From Flavobacteriales bacterium (GTDB lineage: Bacteria > Bacteroidota > Bacteroidia > Flavobacteriales > Flavobacteriaceae), in contig JACJYY010000006.1 in assembly GCA_020635875.1 (NCBI GenBank), positions 124,001 to 188,000 on the forward strand: DNA of 64,000 nucleotides, given 5' to 3'. Shown piece after piece: positions 9,144 through 19,800 of this stretch; the first letter of the stretch is position 1; each line of letters begins with the position of its first letter. The notes beneath the pieces are model-generated. The model saw only the letters and a list, made by a program, of their open reading frames with translations, was not told where the DNA came from and did no database searches. Both the position numbers and the translations under genes were made by a program.

Positions 9144-9145
9144 AT

Positions 9146-10300
9146 TTACCTTTTTAAACGTACAGTACTCGTAATATTTACCACTCTTTCTTCTAGCCAA
9201 ATAGCGTTAGTAAGATCTGCTGACGGACATTCTTTAAACATGTCTAATTTATTCATCAATGTCCAAATTGGCCTTGACATGACTCCCAATTCATTTGACT
9301 CTTCAAGAAATTGATTTCTATTTTGAAAATCCTTACATAAAATAGCATGTAACCAATAATTAGATTTCGCTCCTTCTATCTCTTTGATATATTGATAATC
9401 CTCTTGACTCTTAAAGAATTCCTGATAGATAGATGCTAAATCTCTTTTGTTTTTAATAAAATTATTCAAGTTTTCAAATTGAGCATAGAGCAAGGCTGCG
9501 TTTAAATTGGGCATACGATAATTAAAACCTATTGCGTCGTGATTGAACTCCCAAATATGTGCTTTTTTCGCTTGTGTAGAAAGGTGCTTTGCTTCTTTCG
9601 CTAAAACTTCGTCTTCAGTTATAATTAATCCACCTCCACCTGCTGTTACTATTTTGTTTCCATTAAAACTAAATGCTGCAATTTTTCCAAAAGTGCCCGT
9701 ATGCTTCCCTTTATATACACTTCCAAGAGATTCTGCAGTATCTTCTACCACTATAATACTATACTTATTGCATACTTCTACAACTTCATCAATTCGTAAA
9801 GGCAAGCCCATTGTATGCATAGGCACACACGCAGAGATAACTTTACCGGTATGAATATTCACACATCTCCCTTTTTCTTGTTTTGTGTTTTTAGATAGAT
9901 ATTGATCTAGTAAAGTTGGAGACATCCCCATAGTATCTTTATCTACATCTACAAAATGAGGCGTTGCTCCTAAATATGAAATGGCATTAGCTGTCGCCAC
10001 AAATGTCAATGGCTGAGTAAGCACTTCATCTCCTGAACGAACACCTACTACCTTCAAACTCAAATGTAATGCGCTCGTCCCATTGACTACGGCAACCGCA
10101 TATTTCGCTCCCGTAAAATCACAGATAAACTCTTCAACCAAGTTGACGTACTTACCCATCGCCGAAACATAAGTAGAATCAATTGCTTCAGAAACGTATT
10201 TTTTTTCGTTTCCTATAAAAACCGGTTCCTGTAACCCCAAAAAACCACTCTTTTGACCATAAATTTTTCTAATAAAATCAACTACATCCTTTGTTTTCAT
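9146..10300 (-). CDS. legC: LegC-type sugar aminotransferase (PLP)
   Basis: A 384-residue DegT/DnrJ/EryC1-family aminotransferase. Asp187 in IIVVEDTAESLGS faces the pyridine nitrogen. Lys216 in AAFSFNGNKIVTAGGGG is the internal-aldimine lysine, preceded by the typical SFNGNK. The N-terminal GLQEPVFIGNEKKYVSEAI and TSALHLSL blocks match the LegC subgroup. It would aminate C4 of the 4-keto-6-deoxy-GlcNAc nucleotide produced by the dehydratase just upstream, using glutamate as donor. It starts 46 nt after the legB stop. Confidence is high for the aminotransferase class, good for LegC. Confidence 0.85.
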   Translation of the reverse strand: MKTKDVVDFIRKIYGQKSGFLGLQEPVFIGNEKKYVSEAIDSTYVSAMGKYVNLVEEFICDFTGAKYAVAVVNGTSALHLSLKVVGVRSGDEVLTQPLTFVATANAISYLGATPHFVDVDKDTMGMSPTLLDQYLSKNTKQEKGRCVNIHTGKVISACVPMHTMGLPLRIDEVVEVCNKYSIIVVEDTAESLGSVYKGKHTGTFGKIAAFSFNGNKIVTAGGGGLIITEDEVLAKEAKHLSTQAKKAHIWEFNHDAIGFNYRMPNLNAALLYAQFENLNNFIKNKRDLASIYQEFFKSQEDYQYIKEIEGAKSNYWLHAILCKDFQNRNQFLEESNELGVMSRPIWTLMNKLDMFKECPSADLTNAIWLEERVVNITSTVRLKR

Positions 10301-10346
10301 AGGTTTTATTTTTCTTTCAGGTCAGAAAACCATTTTAATAGGTTAA

Positions 10347-11336
10347 CTAGATGTTATAAATATCAGATTTATACTGACTCAAGTTTTTTTCATCCGAAAA
10401 CCATTTTATGGTTTCTTGCAGTCCTTCTTCTAATGTATAAGAAACATTCCAATTAGTGTGTTCAATAATTTTGGAATTATCACCAAACAATCGGAACACT
10501 TCCGATTTCTCTGGTCTTAAACGCTTCTGATCCTGAATAATTCTGGCTTTAGGATTAATCAACTCTATTAGAGTATCCGCCATTTTTTGCATACTAATTT
10601 CAGAATTAGTTGCAATATTACATTCGTGTCCTATTAATGATTCAGAATTAGCAATTGCAACAAAACCTTTAGCCGTATCTTTTACAAACAACAAATCTCT
10701 TGTTGGTGTTAAATCCCCTAACTTTATTTCTTCTACACCATTCAACAATTGTGTAATAATAGTAGGTATAATAGCTCGTGCCGATTGTCTAGGCCCATAA
10801 GTATTGAAAGGCCTAACAATTGTAATTGGCATATCAAACGATCTATAAAATGAATCAGCCATGCAATCCGCTCCTATTTTAGATGCTGAATAGGGTGATT
10901 GAGGTTGTTTAGGATGAATTTCATCTATAGGCACATATTGCGCGGTTCCATAAATTTCTGACGTTGATGTCACAAGCACTCGCTCTACATTTAAATCCCT
11001 TGCAGCTTGAATAATATTCAACGTGCCCTTTACATTTGTATCTACATAACTATCAGGTGAATGATATGAATAAGGTATAGCAATCAAAGCGGCCAAATGG
11101 TATACCACATCACATCCCTTCATCGCAGTTCTCACGCCATTTGGATCACGTACATCACCCATAAATACTTCTATCTTATTTAGTTTCTCTTTTGAAAAAC
11201 TATCTAACCAACCCCATGTATTGAAAGAGTTATACATGCAAAAAGCTTTTACTCTATACCCTTGACCTAATAATTCTTCAACAAGGTGACTTCCTATAAA
11301 ACCATCGGCTCCAGTAACTAAAACTTTTTTTGACAT
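10347..11336 (-). CDS. legB: Nucleotide-sugar 4,6-dehydratase (LegB-type SDR)
   Basis: A 329-residue extended short-chain dehydrogenase. The NAD-binding GxxGxxG is GADGFIG at residues 9-15, the catalytic pair is Tyr149-xxx-Lys153 (YSASK), and a Thr/Ser pair sits in LVTSTSEIYG. NTYGPRQSARAIIPTIITQ matches the substrate-binding region. It forms the 4-keto-6-deoxy sugar nucleotide that LegC then aminates. LegB from Campylobacter uses GDP-GlcNAc; the neighbouring PtmE-like gene suggests the same here. It is the first enzyme of the pathway after the exporter genes and lies 3 nt downstream of wzt. Confidence 0.85.
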   Translation of the reverse strand: MSKKVLVTGADGFIGSHLVEELLGQGYRVKAFCMYNSFNTWGWLDSFSKEKLNKIEVFMGDVRDPNGVRTAMKGCDVVYHLAALIAIPYSYHSPDSYVDTNVKGTLNIIQAARDLNVERVLVTSTSEIYGTAQYVPIDEIHPKQPQSPYSASKIGADCMADSFYRSFDMPITIVRPFNTYGPRQSARAIIPTIITQLLNGVEEIKLGDLTPTRDLLFVKDTAKGFVAIANSESLIGHECNIATNSEISMQKMADTLIELINPKARIIQDQKRLRPEKSEVFRLFGDNSKIIEHTNWNVSYTLEEGLQETIKWFSDEKNLSQYKSDIYNI

Positions 11337-11339
11337 AAT

Positions 11340-12638
11340 TTAGATTCGCTCATTTTTTTTTATTACCTCCCATTCAAGCTTAGGCTTGACGGCTCCTTCT
11401 TTCTTGCCCCCATCTAGGAACAACGCTGAAGCAAATTCAGGCATTATTTCAAACTGTATCACTCTAGCCATTTTATACAAAATACTTCTTCCATTTTCAA
11501 CCAAATATAATGCGCGTACAGAATAAATACCTTGATGCATCAAATCTTTTGGTATAATTACACGCTCCCTGTAATATCCTTCAGATACTTCATTTTGTTG
11601 AAAATCAGAATTTCCAGTAAATACAAGCGTACCTAATTCATCGGCTAAATGAAAAGTTAGTCCAACTTTACTATCTCCACTTTTCAAAACATAGAACTCA
11701 AACTCCATTTCAATAGCATCTCCTCCTCTTATTACCTCATTTATATCTTTACCTAAGCCTTTAACTGATGCATACGTAAACTTTGCCAAATCATTACCTG
11801 GTGCGTCTTTTAACTCAAAACGAACTTCTCTATTATCCTGAGAGTATTGCTTTAAATATTCCCCGACAGCTTCAGCTATACCTCCCATAAATTGTACTTC
11901 GCCATTGTTTAATACCATCCCTTTGTTGCACAAATCCTGTACTGCCGCCATATTATGACTTACAAATAAAACAGTTCGTCCATCTTCTCCAGAAATATCT
12001 TTCATTTTCCCAATCGCCTTTTTCTGAAACTCTACATCACCCACTGCTAATACCTCATCCACAACAAAAATATCAGGCTCAAGAAATGCGGCCACAGCAA
12101 AAGCCAAACGAACCGTCATACCAGAAGAATATCTTTTCGTTGGCGTATCAATATACCTTTCACACCCAGAAAACTCAATTATCTCGTCAATTTTGGAACT
12201 TATTTCTTTTTTAGTCATTCCCAAAATTGTTCCATTCAGGTATATATTCTCCCTCCCTGTCATCTCAGGATGAAATCCCGTTCCAACTTCCAATAAAGAT
12301 GCTATTCTACCATTATACTTAACGCTCCCAGTCGTTGGTCCTGTGACCTTGGACAAGATTTTTAATAAAGTAGATTTTCCTGCACCATTTTTACCAATTA
12401 TTCCTAAAATATCACCTCTCTCCAGTTCAAGATTAATATTTCTAAGTGCCCATACATATTCAGACTCCCCTTTAGCTGTTCGATCATTGGCTTCACCAAC
12501 TATCAAATAAGGATCTTCTTTACCTCTTATTTTATGCCACCAACGATTTAAATCATGACTGATACTCCCCGTGCCTCTTACACCTAAACGATATTGCTTA
12601 GAAACATTATCAATTTTTAAGATTACTTCTTTTCCCAT
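11340..12638 (-). CDS. wzt: Polysaccharide ABC exporter ATPase with C-terminal glycan-binding domain
   Basis: A 432-residue Wzt-type ATPase. Walker A GIIGKNGAGKSTLLK lies near residue 82, the signature YSSGMTVRLAFA near 168, Walker B DIFVVDEVLAVGD near 190, and the switch His in FVSHNM. The nucleotide-binding domain ends near residue 250. Residues 270-430 form a beta-rich extension (VIRGGDAIEMEFEFYVLKSGD, then GYYRERVIIP) like the Wzt C-terminal domain that reads the glycan's terminal modification in O-antigen exporters. With the permease upstream it would export the undecaprenol-linked glycan. Terminal methylation is a common export signal, and two methyltransferase genes sit in the same operon. 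Confidence 0.88.
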   Translation of the reverse strand: MGKEVILKIDNVSKQYRLGVRGTGSISHDLNRWWHKIRGKEDPYLIVGEANDRTAKGESEYVWALRNINLELERGDILGIIGKNGAGKSTLLKILSKVTGPTTGSVKYNGRIASLLEVGTGFHPEMTGRENIYLNGTILGMTKKEISSKIDEIIEFSGCERYIDTPTKRYSSGMTVRLAFAVAAFLEPDIFVVDEVLAVGDVEFQKKAIGKMKDISGEDGRTVLFVSHNMAAVQDLCNKGMVLNNGEVQFMGGIAEAVGEYLKQYSQDNREVRFELKDAPGNDLAKFTYASVKGLGKDINEVIRGGDAIEMEFEFYVLKSGDSKVGLTFHLADELGTLVFTGNSDFQQNEVSEGYYRERVIIPKDLMHQGIYSVRALYLVENGRSILYKMARVIQFEIMPEFASALFLDGGKKEGAVKPKLEWEVIKKNERI

Positions 12639-12649
12639 TTCATAAACCT

Positions 12650-13501
12650 TTAAATAGTATCAATAAAACTCTTTTCAGTTTTATTAAAAATCATGGTACC
12701 AAGTAAGAGCACAACTGTTGAAAAAAGAATAGTATATATTATGCTTAACAATGAAACATTCCCTTCCCCTAAAATCATGAATCTACTTAACTCAATAATA
12801 TGCGCCATTGGATTATAATCAATAATATAGGCATAGCCTCGTGACGCAAAAACATCATAAGGCAAATTTACCAGAGAAATAAACATCAACAATTGCACAC
12901 CAAAGGACACCAAAAATGACAAATCTCTATACTTAGTTACCATTGATGAAATTATCATTCCTAAACCCAGCCCTAGCATCCCCATAAAAAGTACTACAAG
13001 AGGAAAAAGCACTACATATTTACTAGGATATAATTCCCATCCTGAAACGACGTAATAAACATAAAACGAGATAAGAATAAGTAATTGTATACCAAACTTT
13101 ACTAAGTTGGAAATAATCACAGATATCGGCATTATAATTCTTGGAAAATATACCTTTCCAAAAATCCCTTGATTCTTTTTAAAAGTATCCGATGTATTAG
13201 TTAAGCATTCACTAAAGTAATTCCAAGCAGTAACACCAGCAAGATTGAATAAAAAAGGAGGAATACCTCCTGTCTTAATATCCGCTATAGAATTAAAAAC
13301 CAAAGTAAAAATAATCGATGTAAACAAGGGCTGGATTAAATACCAAAGAGGCCCTAAAATGGTCTGCTTATAAACAGTTATCACATCCCTCTTAACAAAC
13401 AACATCAACAAATCTTTATACCTCCAAACTTCTTCTAGATTGAGGTTAAACAAACTGCTTTTTGGAGTTATTTCATAAAGCCATTTTTCCTGATTCTTCA
13501 A
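12650..13501 (-). CDS. wzm: Polysaccharide ABC exporter permease
   Basis: A 283-residue ABC-2-type permease with about six hydrophobic segments (starting near residues 50, 85, 130, 165, 200 and 255). The N-terminal VWRYKDLLMLFVKRDVITVYKQTILGPLWY cytoplasmic stretch is typical of the Wzm/TagG family. It is the first gene of the nonulosonate operon. A TATATTTG minus-7 element at 13593-13600 lies 92 nt upstream. It pairs with Wzt, whose start is 11 nt downstream, to translocate glycan across the inner membrane. Confidence 0.88.
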   Translation of the reverse strand: MKNQEKWLYEITPKSSLFNLNLEEVWRYKDLLMLFVKRDVITVYKQTILGPLWYLIQPLFTSIIFTLVFNSIADIKTGGIPPFLFNLAGVTAWNYFSECLTNTSDTFKKNQGIFGKVYFPRIIMPISVIISNLVKFGIQLLILISFYVYYVVSGWELYPSKYVVLFPLVVLFMGMLGLGLGMIISSMVTKYRDLSFLVSFGVQLLMFISLVNLPYDVFASRGYAYIIDYNPMAHIIELSRFMILGEGNVSLLSIIYTILFSTVVLLLGTMIFNKTEKSFIDTI

Positions 13502-13592
13502 TTAGCTATCCTATTTACATCATTAAACTTCTACGAGCAATTCATTCCAATAACACCAATTTTTATTGTCTTTTTTGAATGAATTTGAAATA

Positions 13593-13600
13593 CAAATATA
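13593..13600 (-). promoter_or_regulatory. Candidate promoter (-7 box) of the polysaccharide operon
   Basis: On the minus strand this reads TATATTTG, matching the Bacteroidota TAnnTTTG minus-7 element, 92 nt before the wzm start. No clear TTTG minus-33 element at 19-21 nt spacing was found, so the call rests on one box plus position. Confidence 0.45.
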
Positions 13601-13647
13601 TAAATATATTTAATCCTTATGCTCTGCAAAAACCTTAAATCATAGCA

Positions 13648-13690
13648 TAAAAAAAAGGCTGACTAAAAACTTTTTAGACAGCCTTTTTTT
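13648..13690. terminator. Rho-independent terminator after the OmpA-family gene
   Basis: A near-perfect inverted repeat: the left arm AAAAAAAGGCTGACTAAAAA and the right arm TTTTTAGACAGCCTTTTTTT pair with one mismatch. A-runs on the left and T-runs on the right make it usable from either strand. It lies 20 nt past the stop of the OmpA-family gene on the minus strand. Confidence 0.85.
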
Positions 13691-13709
13691 AAGTTGGCTA
13701 ATGAGAAAC

Positions 13710-15806
13710 TTACATCTTCACCACAATAAACTCACTTCGTCTGTTCTCTTGATGTTCTTCACTACTACATTTTACTCCATTCTTACATCTATTAAGTAGC
13801 TTATATTCTCCATAACCTTTAGCGGTCAATCGATGTGGTTCTATACCTTGTGTGATGATATATTGTCGTGTGGATTGAGCTCTCTTTTCTGATAGTTTCT
13901 CATTATAACTATCAGATCCTCTACTGTCCGTATGGGAGCCTATGGCTACTTCCATATCTGGTAGTTCTTTCATCGCTTTGACTATTTTGTCTAACTCAAC
14001 GGCGGCGTCTGGACGGATATCCCATTTAGCTAAATCAAATAGTATTTCGTTTAACTTTAAGAATTTAAATAGGTCTGTCCCAATTGGTATTGGGGCAATG
14101 TACGGCTCTAACACGATGTTTTCGGCGGTTACACCTCGCTCATACGGTATGGATACGTATTGGTCTTGGGTATAGAAGTCTGGTTCTTCTGCACGCAAAT
14201 AGTATCTACTGTCGCATTCTACCATGTCTAACGTGTACTCTCCTTTAGCATTGGTGGTAACACTGCCTAGTGGTTTTAGGTTGAGGTCATACAGGGTTAC
14301 TTTGGCATTGGCTACTGGATCGCCTGTTTCTTTACTGGTGACTACTCCGGCTAGGAGTTGTGTGCATTCAAATAGTGGACGGGTTTCTAATAGGTTATAG
14401 ATGTCGTCGTAGCCTTTGCCGCCTTCTCGGTTGCTGCTAAAGTAGCCTCGCTTGGTTCTGTAGTCTATAATGTAGGCAAAGTCATCGGATGGCCCGTTTA
14501 CGGGTTTTCCTACGTTGAGTATTCGTTGGTAGGTGCTGTCTTTTTCTTTGCGTGTGCCGTAGATATCAAATCCTCCTAATCCTGGGTGACCGTCTGAGGT
14601 AAAGTATAACTCTCCGTTGATGGTTTCGTATGGGAAAGTTTCTTTGCCTTCGGTGTTGATGACTTCGCCTAGGTTTTCTGGTTTGCCATAGCTATCGCCG
14701 TTGATGCTTACTTTGTAGATGTCGGATTGTCCGATGCTTCCTGGCATGTCTGAGGCAAAGTATAGGGTTTTCTCGTCTTTGCTTAGTGCAGGATGGGCGC
14801 AATTGTAGTTGTTACTGTTAAATGGTAGGGGTTTGGCGTCTTGCCATTTCCCGTCTTTCATGGTGGCTTTGTAGATTTTTAATAGGCGTGTATCATCGCT
14901 GCTTTTGCCTTGTTTACCTGGCTCTACGTTGTTTCTGGTAAAGTAGATGGTTTTGCCGTCTTTACTGATTACTGGGGTTGATTCGTGGTATCTTCCTTTT
15001 ACTTTCTTGATAAAGGGAATGGGATCGCTTAGTTTTCCGTTTTCGTCTTGTTTGGCGGTGTAGAGATTCGTAAAGGATTGATTGGTCCAACTGTGACGTC
15101 TTCTAAATAGCCCTGAAGTGTCTCTCGAACTGGTAAAGACTACATAGCCGTTGTAGCTTGTCGCTCCATAGTCTGAGTATTCTGAGTTGATGACACTAGC
15201 GGCTTCGATATCGTATCGCCCTGAATGGCTTTCTATTTCTTCTAGATAGTTTTTCTTTTCTGTGTATTTCTGTCCTCGGGTGTCGCTTTCTTTCTTTGCT
15301 AAGAATTCTTCCATGTACTTGTCTGCGCTTTTGAAATCGCCTGTGGACTTTAGGGTTTGGGCGTAGCGATAGTATACTTCTGGGGTAATACTGTCTTTCT
15401 CTATGGTACTAAAGAGTTCTTTGTACCATTTATTGGAGTTCTTGTAGTCTGAATTGTAATAGTACGCGTTACCTAATCGTTCTAATACGCTTCTTGTTTT
15501 GTAGCCTTCATTAGCCATCTTTTCATAGGCGGCTATGGCGTTGATGTAGGCGTAGTGCGTGTATTTGTCGTCGGCTTTGGCCTGAGCTTTGGCTTGCTTG
15601 GCGGTGCGTCGTGTGGCTGCCTTTACTTCTTTGCTTTCCACTGTGTCTGTGGCTATTGTGGATGTTGTTTCTACGGCACGGATGGTTTGGGCGTTGGTGG
15701 CTCCAAATTCGTCCATTTCTTTGGTCTTGCTTGAGGGTGACTCTTGTGAATAACTGCTTAGGCTTATCAGTAGTCCTAGTAGCATGTATGGTGTATGGTG
15801 TTTCAT
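13710..15806 (-). CDS. OmpA-family protein with PD40 repeats (T9SS/gliding-associated)
   Basis: 698 residues with an N-terminal signal peptide (MLLGLLISLSSYSQE). TPR-like helices span about 75-190 (IAAYEKMANEGYKTRSVLERLGNAYYYN). PD40/WD40-like beta-propeller repeats follow at about 200-470 (GKTIYFTRNN, EKTLYFASDMPG, NGELYFTSDG). A carboxypeptidase-regulatory-like fold lies near 480-560 (LLAGVVTSKETGDPVANAKV). A C-terminal OmpA peptidoglycan-binding domain from about 590 has SHTDSRGSDSYNEKLSEKRA. This order is that of the PorE-like lipoprotein/OmpA proteins that sit beside PorP/SprF genes and anchor secreted adhesins or T9SS parts to the wall. It is third in the minus-strand run adhesin-SprF-OmpA. 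Its sequence looks visibly more GC-rich than the polysaccharide operon. Confidence 0.85.
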   Translation of the reverse strand: MKHHTPYMLLGLLISLSSYSQESPSSKTKEMDEFGATNAQTIRAVETTSTIATDTVESKEVKAATRRTAKQAKAQAKADDKYTHYAYINAIAAYEKMANEGYKTRSVLERLGNAYYYNSDYKNSNKWYKELFSTIEKDSITPEVYYRYAQTLKSTGDFKSADKYMEEFLAKKESDTRGQKYTEKKNYLEEIESHSGRYDIEAASVINSEYSDYGATSYNGYVVFTSSRDTSGLFRRRHSWTNQSFTNLYTAKQDENGKLSDPIPFIKKVKGRYHESTPVISKDGKTIYFTRNNVEPGKQGKSSDDTRLLKIYKATMKDGKWQDAKPLPFNSNNYNCAHPALSKDEKTLYFASDMPGSIGQSDIYKVSINGDSYGKPENLGEVINTEGKETFPYETINGELYFTSDGHPGLGGFDIYGTRKEKDSTYQRILNVGKPVNGPSDDFAYIIDYRTKRGYFSSNREGGKGYDDIYNLLETRPLFECTQLLAGVVTSKETGDPVANAKVTLYDLNLKPLGSVTTNAKGEYTLDMVECDSRYYLRAEEPDFYTQDQYVSIPYERGVTAENIVLEPYIAPIPIGTDLFKFLKLNEILFDLAKWDIRPDAAVELDKIVKAMKELPDMEVAIGSHTDSRGSDSYNEKLSEKRAQSTRQYIITQGIEPHRLTAKGYGEYKLLNRCKNGVKCSSEEHQENRRSEFIVVKM

Positions 15807-15881
15807 CTTGTTATTCTTTTCTGGGTTTGGCGTTCTTTCTTCTTCTTTATTTTGTTTGGCTCTTTCTTTTGTCCTTCTTTT

Positions 15882-16802
15882 TTAGAAGAATCTTGGGGAG
15901 ACTACGCGTCCGTAATCTTTAAAGAGTTCGTAGCGTATAAATATCTCGTGACTGCCTCCGTTATAGCTTCTTATGGCGGTCATCTCTGAGTCGTATGAAT
16001 AGCCTATAAAGAGTTGTTGGTTGACTTGAAAGCCGGCTAAAATGCTTACGGCTCCGCTTAATCTATACGCTAAACCGGCTGTGAATTTTTCATTGATTAA
16101 AAAGTTCCCTGAAACGTCTAATTGCATTGGGGCGCCTAAAACGATTTTGTTGAGTACCGCTGGCTTGAATTTTAGGTTATCGCTCAACGTAAAAACATAG
16201 CCTCCTATGATGTAGTAGTGTAGTCGCTCACTGGAGATATAACTCCCTGCACTGGCGGAACTGTCAAAATGGGCGGTCTCTATCAACTGGGGTACGGAAA
16301 GGCCTAGGTAGGCTTTCTTGCCATGCAAATAGACTCCTGCACCTATATTGGGACTGAAGCGGTTATCAATGTTGGTTTGATAGCGCACATCTGTTGGGTC
16401 TTTGGCGTTGAGCTTGCTAAAGTCTACGTCTAGTTGATTTAAACTTCCTTTTAGTCCAAAGGATAACTTGGTCGTCTCGCTTAAATATACGGTGTAACTA
16501 AAGTCTAAATTAACTATGGTCTCGCCTTGCGCCCCTATCATGTCGCGCTGTACGCTTACCCCTGCTCCTACATTCTTGGGTAGCGGTGTGTGAATCGTAA
16601 AGGCGCTTGTTGTCGGGGCGCCTGTAAAACCTACCCATTGTTGACGATGGGAGGCAAATAAACTGGTTACTCCTCTTGAGCCTGCATAGCCCGGGTTGAC
16701 ATTGAGGGTGTTATACATGTATTGCGTAAACTGGGCGTCTTGCTGACCGTACATACTTACGCTACTGATGATGAATATCGCGTAGATTACTATTCTTCTC
16801 AT
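15882..16802 (-). CDS. PorP/SprF-family Type IX secretion membrane protein
   Basis: A 306-residue outer-membrane beta-barrel with a signal peptide (AIFIISSVSMYGQQ). The family-defining start DAQFTQYMYNTLNVNPGYAGSRG is followed by a HRQQWVGFTGAPTT segment, then amphipathic strands to a terminal FIRYELF region. PorP/SprF proteins act with the T9SS in attaching or delivering type-B-CTD proteins. Each is often encoded just downstream of its own large client, as here. The client gene begins upstream at 23774 and is broken, so this protein may lack its partner in this strain. Confidence 0.9.
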   Translation of the reverse strand: MRRIVIYAIFIISSVSMYGQQDAQFTQYMYNTLNVNPGYAGSRGVTSLFASHRQQWVGFTGAPTTSAFTIHTPLPKNVGAGVSVQRDMIGAQGETIVNLDFSYTVYLSETTKLSFGLKGSLNQLDVDFSKLNAKDPTDVRYQTNIDNRFSPNIGAGVYLHGKKAYLGLSVPQLIETAHFDSSASAGSYISSERLHYYIIGGYVFTLSDNLKFKPAVLNKIVLGAPMQLDVSGNFLINEKFTAGLAYRLSGAVSILAGFQVNQQLFIGYSYDSEMTAIRSYNGGSHEIFIRYELFKDYGRVVSPRFF

Positions 16803-16814
16803 GGGATGCTTTTA

Positions 16815-19800
16815 TTATCGGGTTAATTGGATATAGCCGGTTTGTTCTCTGTCTTGGATACCGTCGTTGTATTTCAATATGTAAAAATAAGTGCCTGATG
16901 GCAGGTCTTCTGAACCTACAGTACCACTGCCTTCACTTATTCCTTTAAATACTTTGCCGTTACCACTATCTGACGACTCATAATTATCGGCTTCGTACAC
17001 TAAACTACCCCAGCGGTTAAAGATTTCTATACTGTTAGTATAACAATCTATATTATCAATCTGAAAGTAATCATTTTTACCGTCTCCATTGGCGGATACG
17101 AAATTATAGACACGTACTTCACAATCAGGAACATAAGTTATTTCAACCTGAGCAGTATTGTTTATAAGATTTTTATCAAACTCAGTACCTGCTACCGAAA
17201 CCGTATTGACTATTTTCTCTTCCTTATATTCATTCGCAACCCCACTAATAACACCCAAAATTTTGATTGTACTAGTAGCATTCACTACCAAATTACCAAT
17301 AGAAAAAGCTCCCGTTGCAAGATCATAAGCTCCTCCCGAATCATCGGATAAATAGGAGAACTCTGCAGGTAAAACATCTGTCATTACCACTCCTGTTGCA
17401 TCACTCAAACCGTTATTCGTAACAGTAATTGTATAGGTAATTTGATCATACAACTTAACTACCGATGAAGACACAGAAACTTGAACAGACAAATCTGAAT
17501 TAGGTTCAACGGTTGGTGTTACACTTGAGGCATTATCCGTAGACTCTTTTTCATCCTCAACACTAGTTACGGTAGCAGTATTGGTATAATTACCTGTGAC
17601 ATTAACTGAAGCTACAATATCGATTGACACACTTCCTGTATTAGATACCAAATTACCAATAGTCCATATACCTGTTAATGGATCGTAAGCTCCTCCCGAA
17701 GTATCACTTACATAAGTGTAACCTGAAGGAATCGGATCTACAACTACAACACCTGTAGCATCACTCAAATCCACCGGATTAGTTACTGTTAATATAAAAG
17801 TCACTTGCTCACCAACACTAACGGTATTATTATCAATTTGTTTATCCATTTTCAAATCCACACGTTTAAATGGACTTGTCGTCACTTGATCTCTATTGTT
17901 GGTAATATCAGATGCGGGATTATGGTTAGGATGACCAAAAGGCTGCTCTTCATTACACCAAGTTTCGGCTACAGCAGTATAGCTTGTTTTCTTTGGATTT
18001 GTTGTTGTAGTCACTTGCAGTATTGGTGATGCCTGAAAAACACTTGGATCCATTGTGCCTACCAACCATTTTCCAGTAGTTGAATCATATAAACCAGAGT
18101 CTAAAACATTATCTTTAAAGGTGTGACTTACATAAGTATGCCCTTCTGGTAGTGTAAGCGTCAACTCCACATCAGTTGCTATACTTGGCCCCAAATTTTC
18201 TACAAACATTTCAAACACCACCTGGTCTCCCACATATGGTGTTGTATCATTTACACCAATAGACACTACTAAATTAGCCGAAGGCTTAGGGGTTATGTCG
18301 ACATCGATACAATCGTTGTTAGAATTAGAATCACATTCCACACCATTCACGCAACCTCTTACTTTATAAATCTGATCCGTATCGCTAGCTAATCTTGCTA
18401 ACACACCTGCTGTTATTGTAAGTGTTTCGCTTCCCCCATTTGCTAAATTACCAATAGACCAGAAACCTGTTGTTGTATCATATACTCCTGACGAAGGATT
18501 TGTTGAATAAACAAAATAACCTTTTGGCAATAAACTTTCAGCAACAACACTTGTTGCGTTACTTGGACCATCGTTAGTAACTCTTAGAGTAAATGTTACA
18601 ATATCCCCCACAAAAGGAGAGGAATTGTTAACTTTATAATCTACTTTTAAATCCGTCACAGGAATAATAGTGTTTCTAATATCTACTAAACTGGTATTAT
18701 TAGAAGTATCTGAGTCTAACTCCGTTGCAGATACGATCACGGAATTACTGTAATTTCCTGATGCCTGAATTATTGCATCTACTTCTAAAGTGGCAGTAGC
18801 ACCAGCATTCAAACTTCCAATTGTCCAAATTACACCATCATAAGTACCTGTTGCTGTTCTATAAGAATCATATTTATAACCCGTTGGTAAGGATTCAATT
18901 ACCTTAACATTCGTAGCTGTATCTAAACCACTGTTCGTCACATTAATCGTAAAAGTAACCTCATCTCCAACTTGGTGGCCATCAACTCCGCATACGCCAA
19001 CCTGAGTACTTGATGCTGTTTTAGAAATCGTTATATCTGGCCTTGGATTTACCCTAACTGTTATGACAGCCGAATCCGTATTTGAAGGTGTCCCTATTTG
19101 AGTAATTGTATAACCCAAGGTATATTCTCCTGCTGGCGTATTAGGAGCTAAATCAACTGTTCCATCAGCAACATCTAATGTAAGTGGATTTGTTGGATCT
19201 AGAGGATTTGTCAATGTCAATACAAATACATTCAAATTGATAGGATCGCCTTCAGAGTTATCGTTATCTATTACGTTTAATATATCAACTACTCCAACAA
19301 CCCCATTGGCATTTTCAACAAGGTCATCTTGCGCAACCACACGACACTCTAAAGACACTACTACCTCCACTCTAGGAATACTCTCACAACCGTTGACAAT
19401 TTGACTTCCAAAATAACTACCGTTCACTAACTCATCAGTAGGGTTAAATTGATTCCCTCCAATTAATGCATCATACCAAACTATAGGTGATCCAGGTACC
19501 GTAGCCTCTGCGTCCAAATTAGCCACTGTTGGTATTTTTCCTACACCAACATTTCTACAAAAGACCTGAGTATTATCCTGAACTCTTAGTGACTCAGGAG
19601 ACTGAACTGTTACCGTTACTTTGAAACGTGTTGAACTTTCACACTGATTTCCCGAAGAAGGTGTTTGACTAGCAAAATAATCCGCGCCATTAATCAATTG
19701 TGTAGATAAAGGCAACTCAGCACCGCCATTTTGAAAAGCAAACCATTTAATATTTTCACCTGCAAGTACAACTTGAGCCAAGGTTGGAGTATCTATGGCA

